49,957 nucleotides of DNA from the NCBI GenBank assembly GCA_018266795.1, contig JAFDZV010000004.1, positions 17,364-67,320 on the forward strand, written 5' to 3'. Below are positions 7,165 to 15,843 of this stretch, in pieces (the stretch's first letter is position 1; each line of letters begins with the position of its first letter). Below the pieces are notes generated by a model. That model had not been told where the DNA came from. It was given only the letters and a program-made list of their open reading frames with translations, and ran no database searches. Made by a program: the position numbers and the translations under genes. This DNA is from Bacteroidota bacterium (lineage in GTDB: Bacteria > Bacteroidota > Ignavibacteria > OLB7).

Positions 7165-8628
7165 ATGAACGCCAAGCCATCAATCTACCGCCTGCTTGCA
7201 GGGCTACTCGCATCACTTTCGTTTGTCGGCTGCATGACTGTGAACAACTACGGCGTCCAGCCGACGGCGCAATCGGGCACGCCCGCAGCACAGCGCGATG
7301 TCGCGAGCCGCGACGGCTCCGATTGCGGATGCCGCAACGGCCAGGGAGGAGTAAGCTACTATCCGGCTCCCAACTATCAGGGGGGCTACTACTCCGGCGG
7401 ATACTATCCTCAGTATCCGTATTACTCCGGGACGCCCTACTATTCCGGAGCGCCATACTATGCGCCGCCGTACTACGCACCGGACTATGGGTACTATCCG
7501 CCATACCGGCCCTCCTCCGGAAACGGTTCAATGGGCGAACGTGCCGGCAGCGACGATCGCTCCTCGTCGCAGCCGGCCGATGGAAGCGCCGGCAGCGCGC
7601 ACGATATCGGCGGTTATGCGGGGAATGATGACGGCATCCCCGAAGGCAACGGCGCAAGCGTGCGCCGCCATCGTCCCTCTCGTGCGAACGGTCCCGAGGC
7701 AACAATCAAGGACGAAACGCCTGCAAGCTCCGGTCTGGGCTCGCACGAGCGGCGTCCGGTGGATGTCTCCACTGCCGATGTGAATCAACATGGGGACCAG
7801 GATACGGCCTCGCGTGTATCCGTACATGGCGCGGGAGCAGGCAGCGGCGCAACGCGGCACGGCGGCACCCGGGCGGGAGCGCCCTCGCATGGAGACAGTG
7901 CCAGCTCCGGCGTTCGGAAGAACGAGGGAACACATTATATCGGCTCCGGCGTTGGCTCCGCAACTACCGGCTCGCGGTCGCAGGGCGTGGGTGCACGTTC
8001 GCGTCGTTCGCAGACGCCTCCTACCGATAACCCGCATGCAGCCCAGGGAGGCACCTCCGCGGAAGGTTCGAACGCGCACAGCATCGGCTCCGGCGCAACC
8101 GGGCAGCCGGCCAATGTGGGCAGCGCGCCGGCCGGTAGCGGCGGTGATGCGCATGCGGTGTCCGGGCGGCAGCGGAACGTTGGCAGCGCCACCGTGAGCC
8201 GCGGGAACGACCCGCACGCGGCGGCAGCGGAGGGTTCGAACGCGCACAGCATCGGCTCCGGCGCAACCAGGCAGCCGGCCAATGTGGGCAGCGCGCCGGC
8301 CGGCAGCGGCGGTGATGCGCATGCGGTGTCCGGGCGGCAGCGGAATGCAGGCAGTGCCACCGTGAGCCGTGGGAACGATCCGCATGCGGCGGCATCCGGT
8401 GCGAAGCAGTCAGGTTCCAAGCCTGCGGAGACATCGACAACCGGGGCAGACAACGCCGATGTCCATACGGCAACAGGGTCGTCCGCCGGATCGAAGCATG
8501 ATCGTCCCGCGCAGGATTCTCCCGCGAACGGATCGCATTCCACCGATCTGCACTCCGCAGGCACCGCGCGTGCTACTGACCCCGCGCCTGCCAGGGCAGA
8601 CGGAAGTGACGCCCGCGTCAACCCGTAG
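7165..8628 (+). CDS. Repetitive Tyr/Gly/Ser-rich lipoprotein
   Basis: The 487-residue product is not a family I recognise. Residues 1-23 form a lipoprotein signal ending in the lipobox FVGC, so it is probably anchored in the envelope through Cys23. Residues about 55-115 are strikingly rich in Tyr, Pro and Gly (YYSG, YYAPP repeats). The rest is low-complexity Ser/Gly/Ala/His sequence, including a 56-residue unit present twice in tandem (DNA 8062-8229 and 8230-8397). Such disordered, aromatic-rich and repetitive composition is seen in surface-matrix and cell-wall-linked proteins, but no function can be assigned. Start ATG is supported by GGAGG seven bases upstream. Confidence 0.8.
   Translation: MNAKPSIYRLLAGLLASLSFVGCMTVNNYGVQPTAQSGTPAAQRDVASRDGSDCGCRNGQGGVSYYPAPNYQGGYYSGGYYPQYPYYSGTPYYSGAPYYAPPYYAPDYGYYPPYRPSSGNGSMGERAGSDDRSSSQPADGSAGSAHDIGGYAGNDDGIPEGNGASVRRHRPSRANGPEATIKDETPASSGLGSHERRPVDVSTADVNQHGDQDTASRVSVHGAGAGSGATRHGGTRAGAPSHGDSASSGVRKNEGTHYIGSGVGSATTGSRSQGVGARSRRSQTPPTDNPHAAQGGTSAEGSNAHSIGSGATGQPANVGSAPAGSGGDAHAVSGRQRNVGSATVSRGNDPHAAAAEGSNAHSIGSGATRQPANVGSAPAGSGGDAHAVSGRQRNAGSATVSRGNDPHAAASGAKQSGSKPAETSTTGADNADVHTATGSSAGSKHDRPAQDSPANGSHSTDLHSAGTARATDPAPARADGSDARVNP
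8062..8397 (+). repeat. Two tandem 168-bp in-frame repeats
   Basis: Two copies (8062-8229 and 8230-8397) share nearly all bases and encode a 56-residue unit beginning EGSNAHSIGSGAT. The 168-bp length keeps the frame, so copy number could change without breaking the gene. Confidence 0.9.
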
Positions 8629-8721
8629 CGGCCTGAAGATCTGCTGCATTGAACGTGTCCGCACGCTCACATCCGAGCGTTTCTTCGCAGTTGCTCCCGG
8701 CATCAGGCTCCGGTTTCGGCG

Positions 8722-8752
8722 TTGTCAGCCTGCGGCAAGCTCTCTATCTTGC
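8722..8752 (+). promoter_or_regulatory. Promoter of the M16 protease gene
   Basis: TTG (8722-8724), 20 bp, TATCTTGC (8745-8752) fits the -33/-7 pattern recurring in the window. It lies about 50 bases before the ATG at 8801. Confidence 0.5.
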
Positions 8753-8800
8753 GCGCTTATCGAGCATGAACTCCTTTGCACATTCTTTCCACATCCATCC

Positions 8801-11743
8801 ATGAAACTCAAGTCAATCCTCGTGCTGCTTCCGCTGGTTATTGCGGCAGGCATGCTGAACCTCGAGAGCGGAGCGGCACAGGGGGGCGGCAGAGCTCCAG
8901 GCGGTGCGTACACCTTCTCGACGGTGCCGGGCGATCCCACCGGCGCCCGAATCTATACGTTGAAGAATGGTCTGACGGTGATGATCTCCGTCAATCGGAA
9001 CGAACCGCGTATCCAGACGCTGATCACGACGCGCGGCGGAAGCAAGAACGATCCGTCCTACAACACCGGCCTTGCGCACTATCTGGAGCATATGCTCTTC
9101 AAGGGAACCGACCAGTTCGGTACCAAGGATTATGCGAAGGAGAAGGTGTATCTGGATGAGATCGAGGGATTGTACGAGCAGTACAACCACAACACGGACA
9201 AGGCGCAGCGCGCGGCGATCTATCACAGGATCGATTCGGTGTCCGGCGTTGCGGCGCACTACGCGATCGCCAACGAGTACGACAAGCTTACCGGTGCCAT
9301 CGGTGCGAAGGGAACCAATGCGTTCACATCCGTTGAGCAGACCACCTATGTCAACGACATCCCGCAGAACCAGTTGGAGAAGTGGCTGGTGATTGAAGGG
9401 GAGCGCTTCCGCAATCCGGTGTTCCGTCTCTTCCACACGGAGTTGGAGGCAGTCTACGAGGAGAAGAACATCGGGCTGGACAATGACGATCGCAAGGCCA
9501 GCGAGGCGTTGATGGCTGGGCTCTTCCAGCATCACCCGTACGGAACGCAGACAACGATCGGCACGGTGGAGCATCTGAAGAACCCGTCGCTCAAGGAGAT
9601 CCGCAAGTTCTACAACATGTACTACGTGCCGAACAACATGGCGGTGATCCTGGTGGGCGATCTGGATCCCGACAATGCCGTTGCGCTGGTGGACAAGTAC
9701 ATGGGAGCGCTTCCATCGAAGCCGATCCCGGCGTTCACCTTCCAGCCGGAGGTGCCCCGCACCAAGCCGCTCGAGATCAATGTCTATGGCCCGGATGCGG
9801 AGAACGTTTCGATCGCCTACCGCTTTCCCGGCGCAGGCACGCGCGATGCAGTCCTGCTGGAGCTGACCGATCTGTTGCTCGCCTACAAGACGGCCGGCCT
9901 GATCGATCTGAACCTGAAGAAGAAGCAACTGGTGCTGGATGCCGGCAGCTCCCCTTCGATCATGCACGACTACAGCTTCCATCGCTTCAGCGGCGTCCCG
10001 AAGCAGGGGCAGACGCTGGAGCAGGTGCGCGATCTTCTGTTGCAGCAGATCGGCAAGTTGAAGAAGGGAGAGTTCGATGAGCAGGCGATGGCGGCGGTGC
10101 TCAAGAATCTGAAGGTGGACCAGATACGCCAGTACGAGACGAACGAGGGGCGCGCCTTCGCCTTGCTCGATGCGTTCACGCTCGGCCAGGATTGGAAGGC
10201 GTACAGCACCAAGCTGGATATGATGAGCCACTTTACCAAGAAGGACATCGTGGAATTCGCCAACAAGTACTACGGCAACGACTACGTTGTGGTGTACAAG
10301 CGAATCGGTGAGGACAAGTCCGTGGTGAAGGTGGAGAAGCCGCCGATCACGCCGGTGGATGTGAACCGTGACGATCAGTCGGATTTCCTGAAGCGTGTGC
10401 TTGCGATGAAGACGCCGGAGATCCAGCCGGTGTTCCTGGATTACAACAAGGACATCGCTCGCGGTGCCATGAAGGATGGCTCGCAGGTATACTATCTCGA
10501 GAACAAGGAGAACGGCCTCTTCACGCTCAGCTATGTCTTCGATATGGGGAAGCGCAACGATAAGAAGCTGCCGTTCGCCATCCGGTACATTCAATATCTG
10601 GGAACGGACAAGTACTCCGCCGAGCAGCTTTCGAAGGAGTTCTTCAAGCTGGGCTGCGAGTTCAACGTGGCCTCGACCGAGGAGCAGACCACGCTGACGC
10701 TGAGCGGATTGCAGGAGAGCTTTGTGCCGGCGGTTGAGCTGTTCGATCATCTCCTCACCCACGTCAAGCCGGACCAGAAGGCGCTGGACGGCGTGATTGC
10801 CCAGGAGTTGAAGGCGCGCCAGGATGCCAAGCAGGACAAGCGGACCATTCTGGCAAGCGCGCTCTACAGTTACGCAATCTATGGCAAACACAATCCGTTC
10901 ACCGATCAGTTGAGCGAGAAGGAGTTGAAGGGATTGAAGGCGGAGGAGCTGGTTGGCTACATCAAGGGGCTGAGCGGCTACAAGCACCGCGTGCTCTACT
11001 ACGGCCCGGCTTCCAGGAACGACGTGATCGCCACGCTCGATGCCAAGCACTACAGTCCGGCAACGCAGCGCGACGTTCCGCCACCGGTACAGTACCAGCG
11101 GAACGACATGAAGGAGAGCACGGTCTACTTCGTGAACTACGACATGGTGCAGGCGGAGGTGATCTGGACAAGCAAGTCCAATCCGTTCGATGCACGCGTT
11201 ATCCCCGTGGCCTCGCTCTTCAACGAGTACTACGGCGGCGGCATGTCGTCCGTCATCTTCCAGATACTCCGCGAGTCCAAGGCGCTCGCCTACTCCACGT
11301 TCTCCTCGTACCAGATCCCAGCGAAGAAGACCGATCCCGAGTATGTCTTCGCCTACATCGGCACGCAGGCGGACAAGCTCGGTGATGCCGTTCCGGCGAT
11401 GAAGGATCTGCTGGACAACATGCCGAAGACGGAGCAGGCGTTCGTGACGGCTCGCGACGGGCTCAAGAATCAGCTCGAGACGGAGCGCATCACGAAGAGC
11501 GCAATCCTCTTCAGCTGTCTTGCGGCGGAGAAGCGCGGCCTGACGTACGACATTCGCAAGGATGTCTACAACTCGCTGGACAAGCTCACACTTGCGGATC
11601 TGCAGAAGTTCCACGACGATCGCTACAAGGGGCGACTCTATTCCCTCTGCGTGATCGGCTCCAAGGAGAAGCTGGATCAGAAAGTGCTGGGCCAGTACGG
11701 CAAGGTGGTGAATCTGAGCCTGAACGATATCTTCGGGTACTGA
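8801..11743 (+). CDS. Double-length M16 (pitrilysin-type) zinc metalloprotease
   Basis: The 980-residue product has a signal peptide (about 1-26) and two tandem M16 halves. The first half carries the inverted zinc motif HYLEH (His93, Glu96, His97) and a downstream ELEAVYEE segment; by comparison with pitrilysin, Glu221 would be the third zinc ligand. An insertion of about 45 residues between these parts (VYLDEIEGLYEQYN onward) is seen in many Bacteroidota members. The second half (from about residue 520) lacks HxxEH and is probably the inactive partner lobe. The enzyme likely degrades peptides in the periplasm. Although the frame is open further upstream, that part overlaps the preceding lipoprotein gene; ATG 8801 gives the signal peptide and follows a promoter. 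A strong terminator follows. Confidence 0.95.
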   Translation: MKLKSILVLLPLVIAAGMLNLESGAAQGGGRAPGGAYTFSTVPGDPTGARIYTLKNGLTVMISVNRNEPRIQTLITTRGGSKNDPSYNTGLAHYLEHMLFKGTDQFGTKDYAKEKVYLDEIEGLYEQYNHNTDKAQRAAIYHRIDSVSGVAAHYAIANEYDKLTGAIGAKGTNAFTSVEQTTYVNDIPQNQLEKWLVIEGERFRNPVFRLFHTELEAVYEEKNIGLDNDDRKASEALMAGLFQHHPYGTQTTIGTVEHLKNPSLKEIRKFYNMYYVPNNMAVILVGDLDPDNAVALVDKYMGALPSKPIPAFTFQPEVPRTKPLEINVYGPDAENVSIAYRFPGAGTRDAVLLELTDLLLAYKTAGLIDLNLKKKQLVLDAGSSPSIMHDYSFHRFSGVPKQGQTLEQVRDLLLQQIGKLKKGEFDEQAMAAVLKNLKVDQIRQYETNEGRAFALLDAFTLGQDWKAYSTKLDMMSHFTKKDIVEFANKYYGNDYVVVYKRIGEDKSVVKVEKPPITPVDVNRDDQSDFLKRVLAMKTPEIQPVFLDYNKDIARGAMKDGSQVYYLENKENGLFTLSYVFDMGKRNDKKLPFAIRYIQYLGTDKYSAEQLSKEFFKLGCEFNVASTEEQTTLTLSGLQESFVPAVELFDHLLTHVKPDQKALDGVIAQELKARQDAKQDKRTILASALYSYAIYGKHNPFTDQLSEKELKGLKAEELVGYIKGLSGYKHRVLYYGPASRNDVIATLDAKHYSPATQRDVPPPVQYQRNDMKESTVYFVNYDMVQAEVIWTSKSNPFDARVIPVASLFNEYYGGGMSSVIFQILRESKALAYSTFSSYQIPAKKTDPEYVFAYIGTQADKLGDAVPAMKDLLDNMPKTEQAFVTARDGLKNQLETERITKSAILFSCLAAEKRGLTYDIRKDVYNSLDKLTLADLQKFHDDRYKGRLYSLCVIGSKEKLDQKVLGQYGKVVNLSLNDIFGY

Positions 11744-11776
11744 TGCAACCGGTATCCGCGCAACCGTGAACCAACG

Positions 11777-11804
11777 AACCGCCCCGGCATACACCGGGGC
11801 GGTT
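11777..11804. terminator. Terminator between the M16 gene and the convergent gene
   Basis: AACCGCCCCGG (11777-11787) pairs exactly with 11794-11804 across a 6-base loop, and the stem ends in TTTTCGTT on the plus strand. It sits 33 bases after the M16 stop and can serve both convergent genes. Confidence 0.85.
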
Positions 11805-11851
11805 TTCGTTGCGCGCCATCGCATCGCAATGAAGTGTGTTCGCAGTACCGT

Positions 11852-12286
11852 TCATTGGATGCGCGGCGTCTCGAGTTCCGCATGCGGCGCTGCCTGCGCC
11901 GGCTGGTTCGCCATGGGACCGCACGGCGACTTGTAGTGAATGATGCCTGCGCGCGCGGCGGCCTGCATTACCAGGTTGAGCCGGATGCTCTCACCGGGCC
12001 TGCAGATCACCCGGGTTTCAAACGTCGTCGATCGATCCGCGTACGCGCGAAGCTGGCAGGGGCCGGCGCCGGCGGTGTTGATGACGAAGGAACCATCGGT
12101 TGCGGTAACGGCATCGGTTACCTGATGCCCGTCGTACAGCCTGAGCATTGCATCGCCGATGGGATTCCCTTTCTCATCCACCACGCGTCCTGAAATGGTT
12201 GCCGGCGGCTCCTGTGCACACAACGGTGCGCTCGTTGCGCAATGCAGCGCAACACATGCAAGTACGATTCTCATGATTCTGTTCAT
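11852..12286 (-). CDS. Small exported CarboxypepD regulatory-like domain protein
   Basis: The product of 144 residues has a signal peptide and a single CarboxypepD regulatory-like (transthyretin-fold) domain, with the signature ISGRVVDEKGNPIGDAMLRL followed by a TDGSFVIN strand. In TonB-dependent receptors this domain precedes the plug; here nothing but a short Pro/Ala-rich tail follows. It is the last of four minus-strand genes sharing such modules. Several Cys are present. The ATG at 12286 is chosen since it puts the signal peptide at the N-terminus; a start 12 bases downstream or 42 bases upstream is possible, and no ribosome binding site decides. Molecular role unknown. Confidence 0.75.
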   Translation of the reverse strand: MNRIMRIVLACVALHCATSAPLCAQEPPATISGRVVDEKGNPIGDAMLRLYDGHQVTDAVTATDGSFVINTAGAGPCQLRAYADRSTTFETRVICRPGESIRLNLVMQAAARAGIIHYKSPCGPMANQPAQAAPHAELETPRIQ

Positions 12287-12686
12287 GGCGCTGAGGGGAG
12301 TGAATGTGAGGATGTGAGCCGTCTCCACCCTTCAGGTCGGATATCATTGGCAAGCACTTGCGCAATACCACGATGGTGCTTCATTGCACTTCTTCCGTTC
12401 GAGTCCGATGCTGGTTTGCGAGAGATGATTGTATGCGCCGCTCGGAGCGTGAGCCGTGATACGCATCTGCCGCCGAATGGGGCGGACGACCCGCCCATTT
12501 CCATGAGCGGGCCGTCCGTTTCTCCCTCGCTGTGCTGATGAGGAGCCAGCCTTCGGTTGCCATGCGCGCCATATGGTTGCGGCATGCACGGCATGAGTTG
12601 TCGGTGCACAGTTGCCACACGAACCACCGTGCACCGGCTTCCCCGTTCCGGCCGATAGGGGAAGCCAGGCCCGGCGATCGGGGAGA
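12287..12686. other. 400-base gap within the receptor-module cluster
   Basis: No gene is supported. A 12-base stem with one mismatch (12483-12494 with 12507-12518) follows the VWA gene at a distance of about 170 bases, with a T-rich stretch on its plus-strand side. The rest probably contains the promoter of the small CarboxypepD gene, which I could not pinpoint. Confidence 0.5.
12483..12518. terminator. Hairpin downstream of the VWA gene
   Basis: CGGACGACCCGC and its complement form 11 pairs with a single A-C mismatch around a 12-base loop. The T-rich side (GTTTCTCCCT) is on the plus strand, although the nearest upstream gene is on the minus strand, so its use as terminator is unsure. Confidence 0.4.
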
Positions 12687-14780
12687 TCATTCTGTTCCAG
12701 TGGCGGAGCGTGCATACCTTCCCACGAGGTCCACGAACTCCGCCCGGTATCCGAATACGTCGTCGCCGGCCGCGCCGCGCGCGGCGGCAAGCACGTGATT
12801 CAGCGATGCTTCCCCCTTGTACTTCGAGTCGCGAAGCAGAAGCCCGAACTCCGCCACGGCGCTCGCGAATCGAAAGTTGTCGCTGGTGGAGGCCGGTTCC
12901 ACGATCGCCACCGCTACCGGATGCTCCAGCAGTCTGCTCGCGCTGTCGTCGGGGCGCTTGTAGCGGAGGCGAATGTCCAGCAACTCGCCGCCGAACACCG
13001 GCTCCGCGTTTACGCGTGCCGGACGGTAGCGCAGCGAGAGATCGGAAAGCCTGGCGCTGTCCGCGTTGTAGCGGGCATGCGCGGCCGGAACGATTTCGTA
13101 CAGCGCCGTAACGGATTGGCCTGCACCCATGTCGCCGGCGTCCTTCCGGTCGTTCGCGAAGTCCTCCGTCTTCAGTATGCGATCCTCGTAGCCGACAAGG
13201 CGGTACGATGCCACCGTCGCCGGATTGAACTCCACCTGAAGCTTCACATCCTTCGCGATCGTCATCAGCGTTCCACAGATCTGATTGGCCAGCACGCGCT
13301 CCGCCTCGCTGAGGTTGTCCAGAAAGGCATAGGTGCCGTTGCCGTTGTCGGCGAGCATCTCCATCGTCTGGTCGCCGTAATGACTCGTGCCAACGCCGAG
13401 CGCAGTGAGGAAGATTCCGTCCTTTCGCTCCTCCTCGATAAGCTTGAGCAGTTTCGTTCTGTCCGTGATGCCGACGTTGAAGTCACCGTCGGTGGCGAGT
13501 ATCACGCGCGTATTCGCACCGTTCGAGTGCATGCGCCGTGCGAGATCGTATGCCGCAACGATCCCGCCGCTGCCGTTGGTTCCGCCGCCTGCTCCCAGCC
13601 CGTTGATCACCGCCATGATGCGCTCCTTCTCGGCTCCGGATGTGGGTTCCAGAGCGGTTCCGGTATAGCCGGCATAGGTTACGATGGCGATGCTGTCCTG
13701 CGGGCGAAGCTGCTTCACGAGGAGGGCAAACGCCTGCTTCAACAGCGGCAGACTCTCAGGGATGGACATCGAGCCGGAGACATCGATCAGGAACACCAGA
13801 TTGCTTGGAGGCATCGATGCGAGAGCGATATGCCGTCCCTGCAACCCGATGCTGACCAGCCGGTGCTCCGCATTCCACGGGCATGTGGAGACCTCCGTGG
13901 TTACCGAGAAGGGATCGTCGCCTGCCGGTTCCGGATAGTGATAGGTGAAATAGTTGATCAGTTCCTCGATGCGCACCAGTTGTCGTGCCACGGTGCGCCC
14001 GCTGCGTATGCTGCCGCGAACGATTCCGTACGAGGCAGCATCCACGTCGATGGAGAAGGTGGAGAGCTGCTGGTTGACAGGTGAGATGAAATCGTTCTCC
14101 GGCAGCTTCTGCCTCGTCGTATCTGTCGCGGTGACTTCCCGCGCATTCCTCTGTTCATCATTGGCGCGGATCTTGGCGTTCACAGGGCCACAGAGATCGT
14201 TGCCGAACTCTGGTCCGAAGCCGCTGGTCTGTACCTGCACGCGCGGCACTTCGAGTGAGCTCGCCGTTGGATCGCTGTTCGAGGTGCCACTCAAACCTCC
14301 ATTGAAGGGATCGGCAGATTCCGTGCCATCAGCGAGAGATGTCGCCGGAGGTATTAGCCCACCACGTATCGATAAGCCGTTGGTGCCCCCCTGCCGAGTT
14401 CCTACCTCTCCAAACGAAGCGGCGTTGCCCGACATCACGATTTCCGCGCCGGACAATGGCTTCGGTGACAACCTGATGATGATTGCCGTAGTGTCGTGTG
14501 TCCGTACCGCTACCCTGATGGAGTATTGATGAAAGCCCACATACGTTGCCGTCAGATCATACGTGCCCGGGCAGACACCGGTGATGATAAAGGCCCCGTC
14601 CCTTCCGGACTTGGCTCCCTGCGTGGTTCCGTTCAAACGGACCGTGGCACCCTGCAGCGGCTTCGCATCCGCATCGGTTACGCGGCCGGCAACGGTTCCG
14701 TAGTCATCTGCAGTTGCGGACGTCGCGGCCAGCAGAATGCCGAGCAGTCCGAACAACAGGAGTCGAGGTTCGCGTTTCAT
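12687..14780 (-). CDS. Exported von Willebrand A protein with CarboxypepD and TonB-plug-like N-terminal part
   Basis: The 697-residue product has a signal peptide (1-24) and a CarboxypepD regulatory-like domain (about 28-105, AGRVTDADAKPLQGATVRL). Next comes a stretch matching the TonB-receptor plug (IRGG at 138-141, DPFNGG at 157-162, VQVQTSGFGPEFGND at 181-195, then CGPVNAKIR), without a barrel. From about 228 it is a YfbK-type VWA protein: the VWA N-terminal segment with SPVNQQLSTFSIDVDAASY, the VWA domain with a complete metal site (DVSGS 333-337, T401, D431), and a C-terminal DUF3520-like region. VWA domains bind partner proteins through a metal ion. The start is supported by GGAGA upstream. 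Neighbours on both sides share the receptor-like modules. Function unknown. Confidence 0.9.
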   Translation of the reverse strand: MKREPRLLLFGLLGILLAATSATADDYGTVAGRVTDADAKPLQGATVRLNGTTQGAKSGRDGAFIITGVCPGTYDLTATYVGFHQYSIRVAVRTHDTTAIIIRLSPKPLSGAEIVMSGNAASFGEVGTRQGGTNGLSIRGGLIPPATSLADGTESADPFNGGLSGTSNSDPTASSLEVPRVQVQTSGFGPEFGNDLCGPVNAKIRANDEQRNAREVTATDTTRQKLPENDFISPVNQQLSTFSIDVDAASYGIVRGSIRSGRTVARQLVRIEELINYFTYHYPEPAGDDPFSVTTEVSTCPWNAEHRLVSIGLQGRHIALASMPPSNLVFLIDVSGSMSIPESLPLLKQAFALLVKQLRPQDSIAIVTYAGYTGTALEPTSGAEKERIMAVINGLGAGGGTNGSGGIVAAYDLARRMHSNGANTRVILATDGDFNVGITDRTKLLKLIEEERKDGIFLTALGVGTSHYGDQTMEMLADNGNGTYAFLDNLSEAERVLANQICGTLMTIAKDVKLQVEFNPATVASYRLVGYEDRILKTEDFANDRKDAGDMGAGQSVTALYEIVPAAHARYNADSARLSDLSLRYRPARVNAEPVFGGELLDIRLRYKRPDDSASRLLEHPVAVAIVEPASTSDNFRFASAVAEFGLLLRDSKYKGEASLNHVLAAARGAAGDDVFGYRAEFVDLVGRYARSATGTE

Positions 14781-14865
14781 GATGGTTCTCCCGAGAGTGC
14801 ATTGGTGCCATGTTGCTGTTCATCGTATCGTGTCTGCGGCGTTCCGTTCAACGTGGTCCGTCGTG

Positions 14866-15642
14866 CTAGTACATCGGGCGCTCCCTCGCCGTTGCATTCC
14901 GTGCCGCCCGTTCCGTCTCCCGGGCGGCAAGCAGGCTCCGGATCTCGCAGTTGTTGACGACGCCGCTCAGAATCTCCCCGCTCTCCGGAGCGAAGCTGTT
15001 CGGCAGGATCGGCACGTCCACCGCGGTGATCGCGCTGGCGGAGATGCACGCCGGCATGCCGAACCCGCCAACGACCGGATCGTTGATGTCGGGGGTGCCC
15101 GTGCGGATGGCAGTGTCCGCCCCGCGCCTCCCACGTATCGTGAACGGCGTTGGATCCTGCAGGCCCACGACCGCCTGGATCGACACGCGTGAACTCTGCT
15201 CCGGTGTTGCGCGATTGTTCGACGAAGGGCCCCTCCCGTTACCGCGGGTCTTCTCGGTTCTCGCGAGCGTGTCGTGCGGGCAGGAGGTATCCAGCTTCAT
15301 CGCTGCGTTGAGAATGGTAACCTGGCCTGCCGATACCGTGATCGTTGTCCTGTAGGGAATGAAGCAGTGGCACGTGATGTTCGCCACGTAGTCGCCGGCG
15401 CCTACGTTCGCGATGAAGAACCGTCCGCTTGCCCTGGATATCGCTCCCTGTGTTGTTCCCGCCAGACGGATCGTTGCTCCGCTCAACGGCCGCCCATGCT
15501 CGTCGACTATCATGCCGGTAACCGAGCCGGCCGTTGGTGTCGTGGCGATGCCGGTAACGGTGCCGAGGCTCTGCGCCGTTGTGGGGGCGGCGGCCAGCAT
15601 CCCGAGAAGAAGAACGGCAGGAGGTAGGTGACGGCATTTCAT
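14866..15642 (-). CDS. Exported CarboxypepD plus degenerate TonB-plug protein lacking a barrel
   Basis: The 258-residue product has a signal peptide (about 1-24), a CarboxypepD regulatory-like domain (about 40-118; VTGMIVDEHGRPLSGATIRL) and a region that reads like a TonB-receptor plug: TIRGRRGADTAIR (168-180), NDPVVGGFG (187-195), SASAITAVDV (201-210) and FAPESGEILSGVVN (217-230). Full receptors continue for several hundred residues of barrel; this one ends about 28 residues later in an Arg/Ala-rich tail. There are Cys pairs at 91/93 and single Cys at 121, 199 and 232. ATG 15642 is chosen because it starts the signal peptide and follows CGGAG. The stop lies 85 bases before the VWA gene, so the two may be cotranscribed. 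Role unknown; a partner or decoy for envelope proteins is conceivable. Confidence 0.82.
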   Translation of the reverse strand: MKCRHLPPAVLLLGMLAAAPTTAQSLGTVTGIATTPTAGSVTGMIVDEHGRPLSGATIRLAGTTQGAISRASGRFFIANVGAGDYVANITCHCFIPYRTTITVSAGQVTILNAAMKLDTSCPHDTLARTEKTRGNGRGPSSNNRATPEQSSRVSIQAVVGLQDPTPFTIRGRRGADTAIRTGTPDINDPVVGGFGMPACISASAITAVDVPILPNSFAPESGEILSGVVNNCEIRSLLAARETERAARNATARERPMY

Positions 15643-15843
15643 CGTGTACTCCGCAGGGCGCAATTCATGAATGATCGTTGATATGTTCATCTGTTTATCG
15701 GGGAGCATCGTCGGGGCCTCTGTTGCGCGTACGCCAGGCAACGTTGCGAACAGGGCAGGCAGGGGCATTGCCGCCGGCATCTGCAGGCGCGCACCGCGTT
15801 GATTCTCCAATGGGCTGGTTGATCTCGTTGCGTTCGACCGCCG

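Noticed and set aside
8369-8800. Upstream extension of the M16 frame
   Set aside because: It overlaps the end of the repetitive lipoprotein gene, is Arg/Pro-rich and would bury the signal peptide that starts at 8801.
8813-11824. A 1003-codon open frame on the minus strand opposite the M16 protease gene
   Set aside because: It mirrors the codon bias of the strongly supported M16 gene, is Arg/Leu/His-rich without domains or signal, and would cover the terminator. It is a shadow frame.
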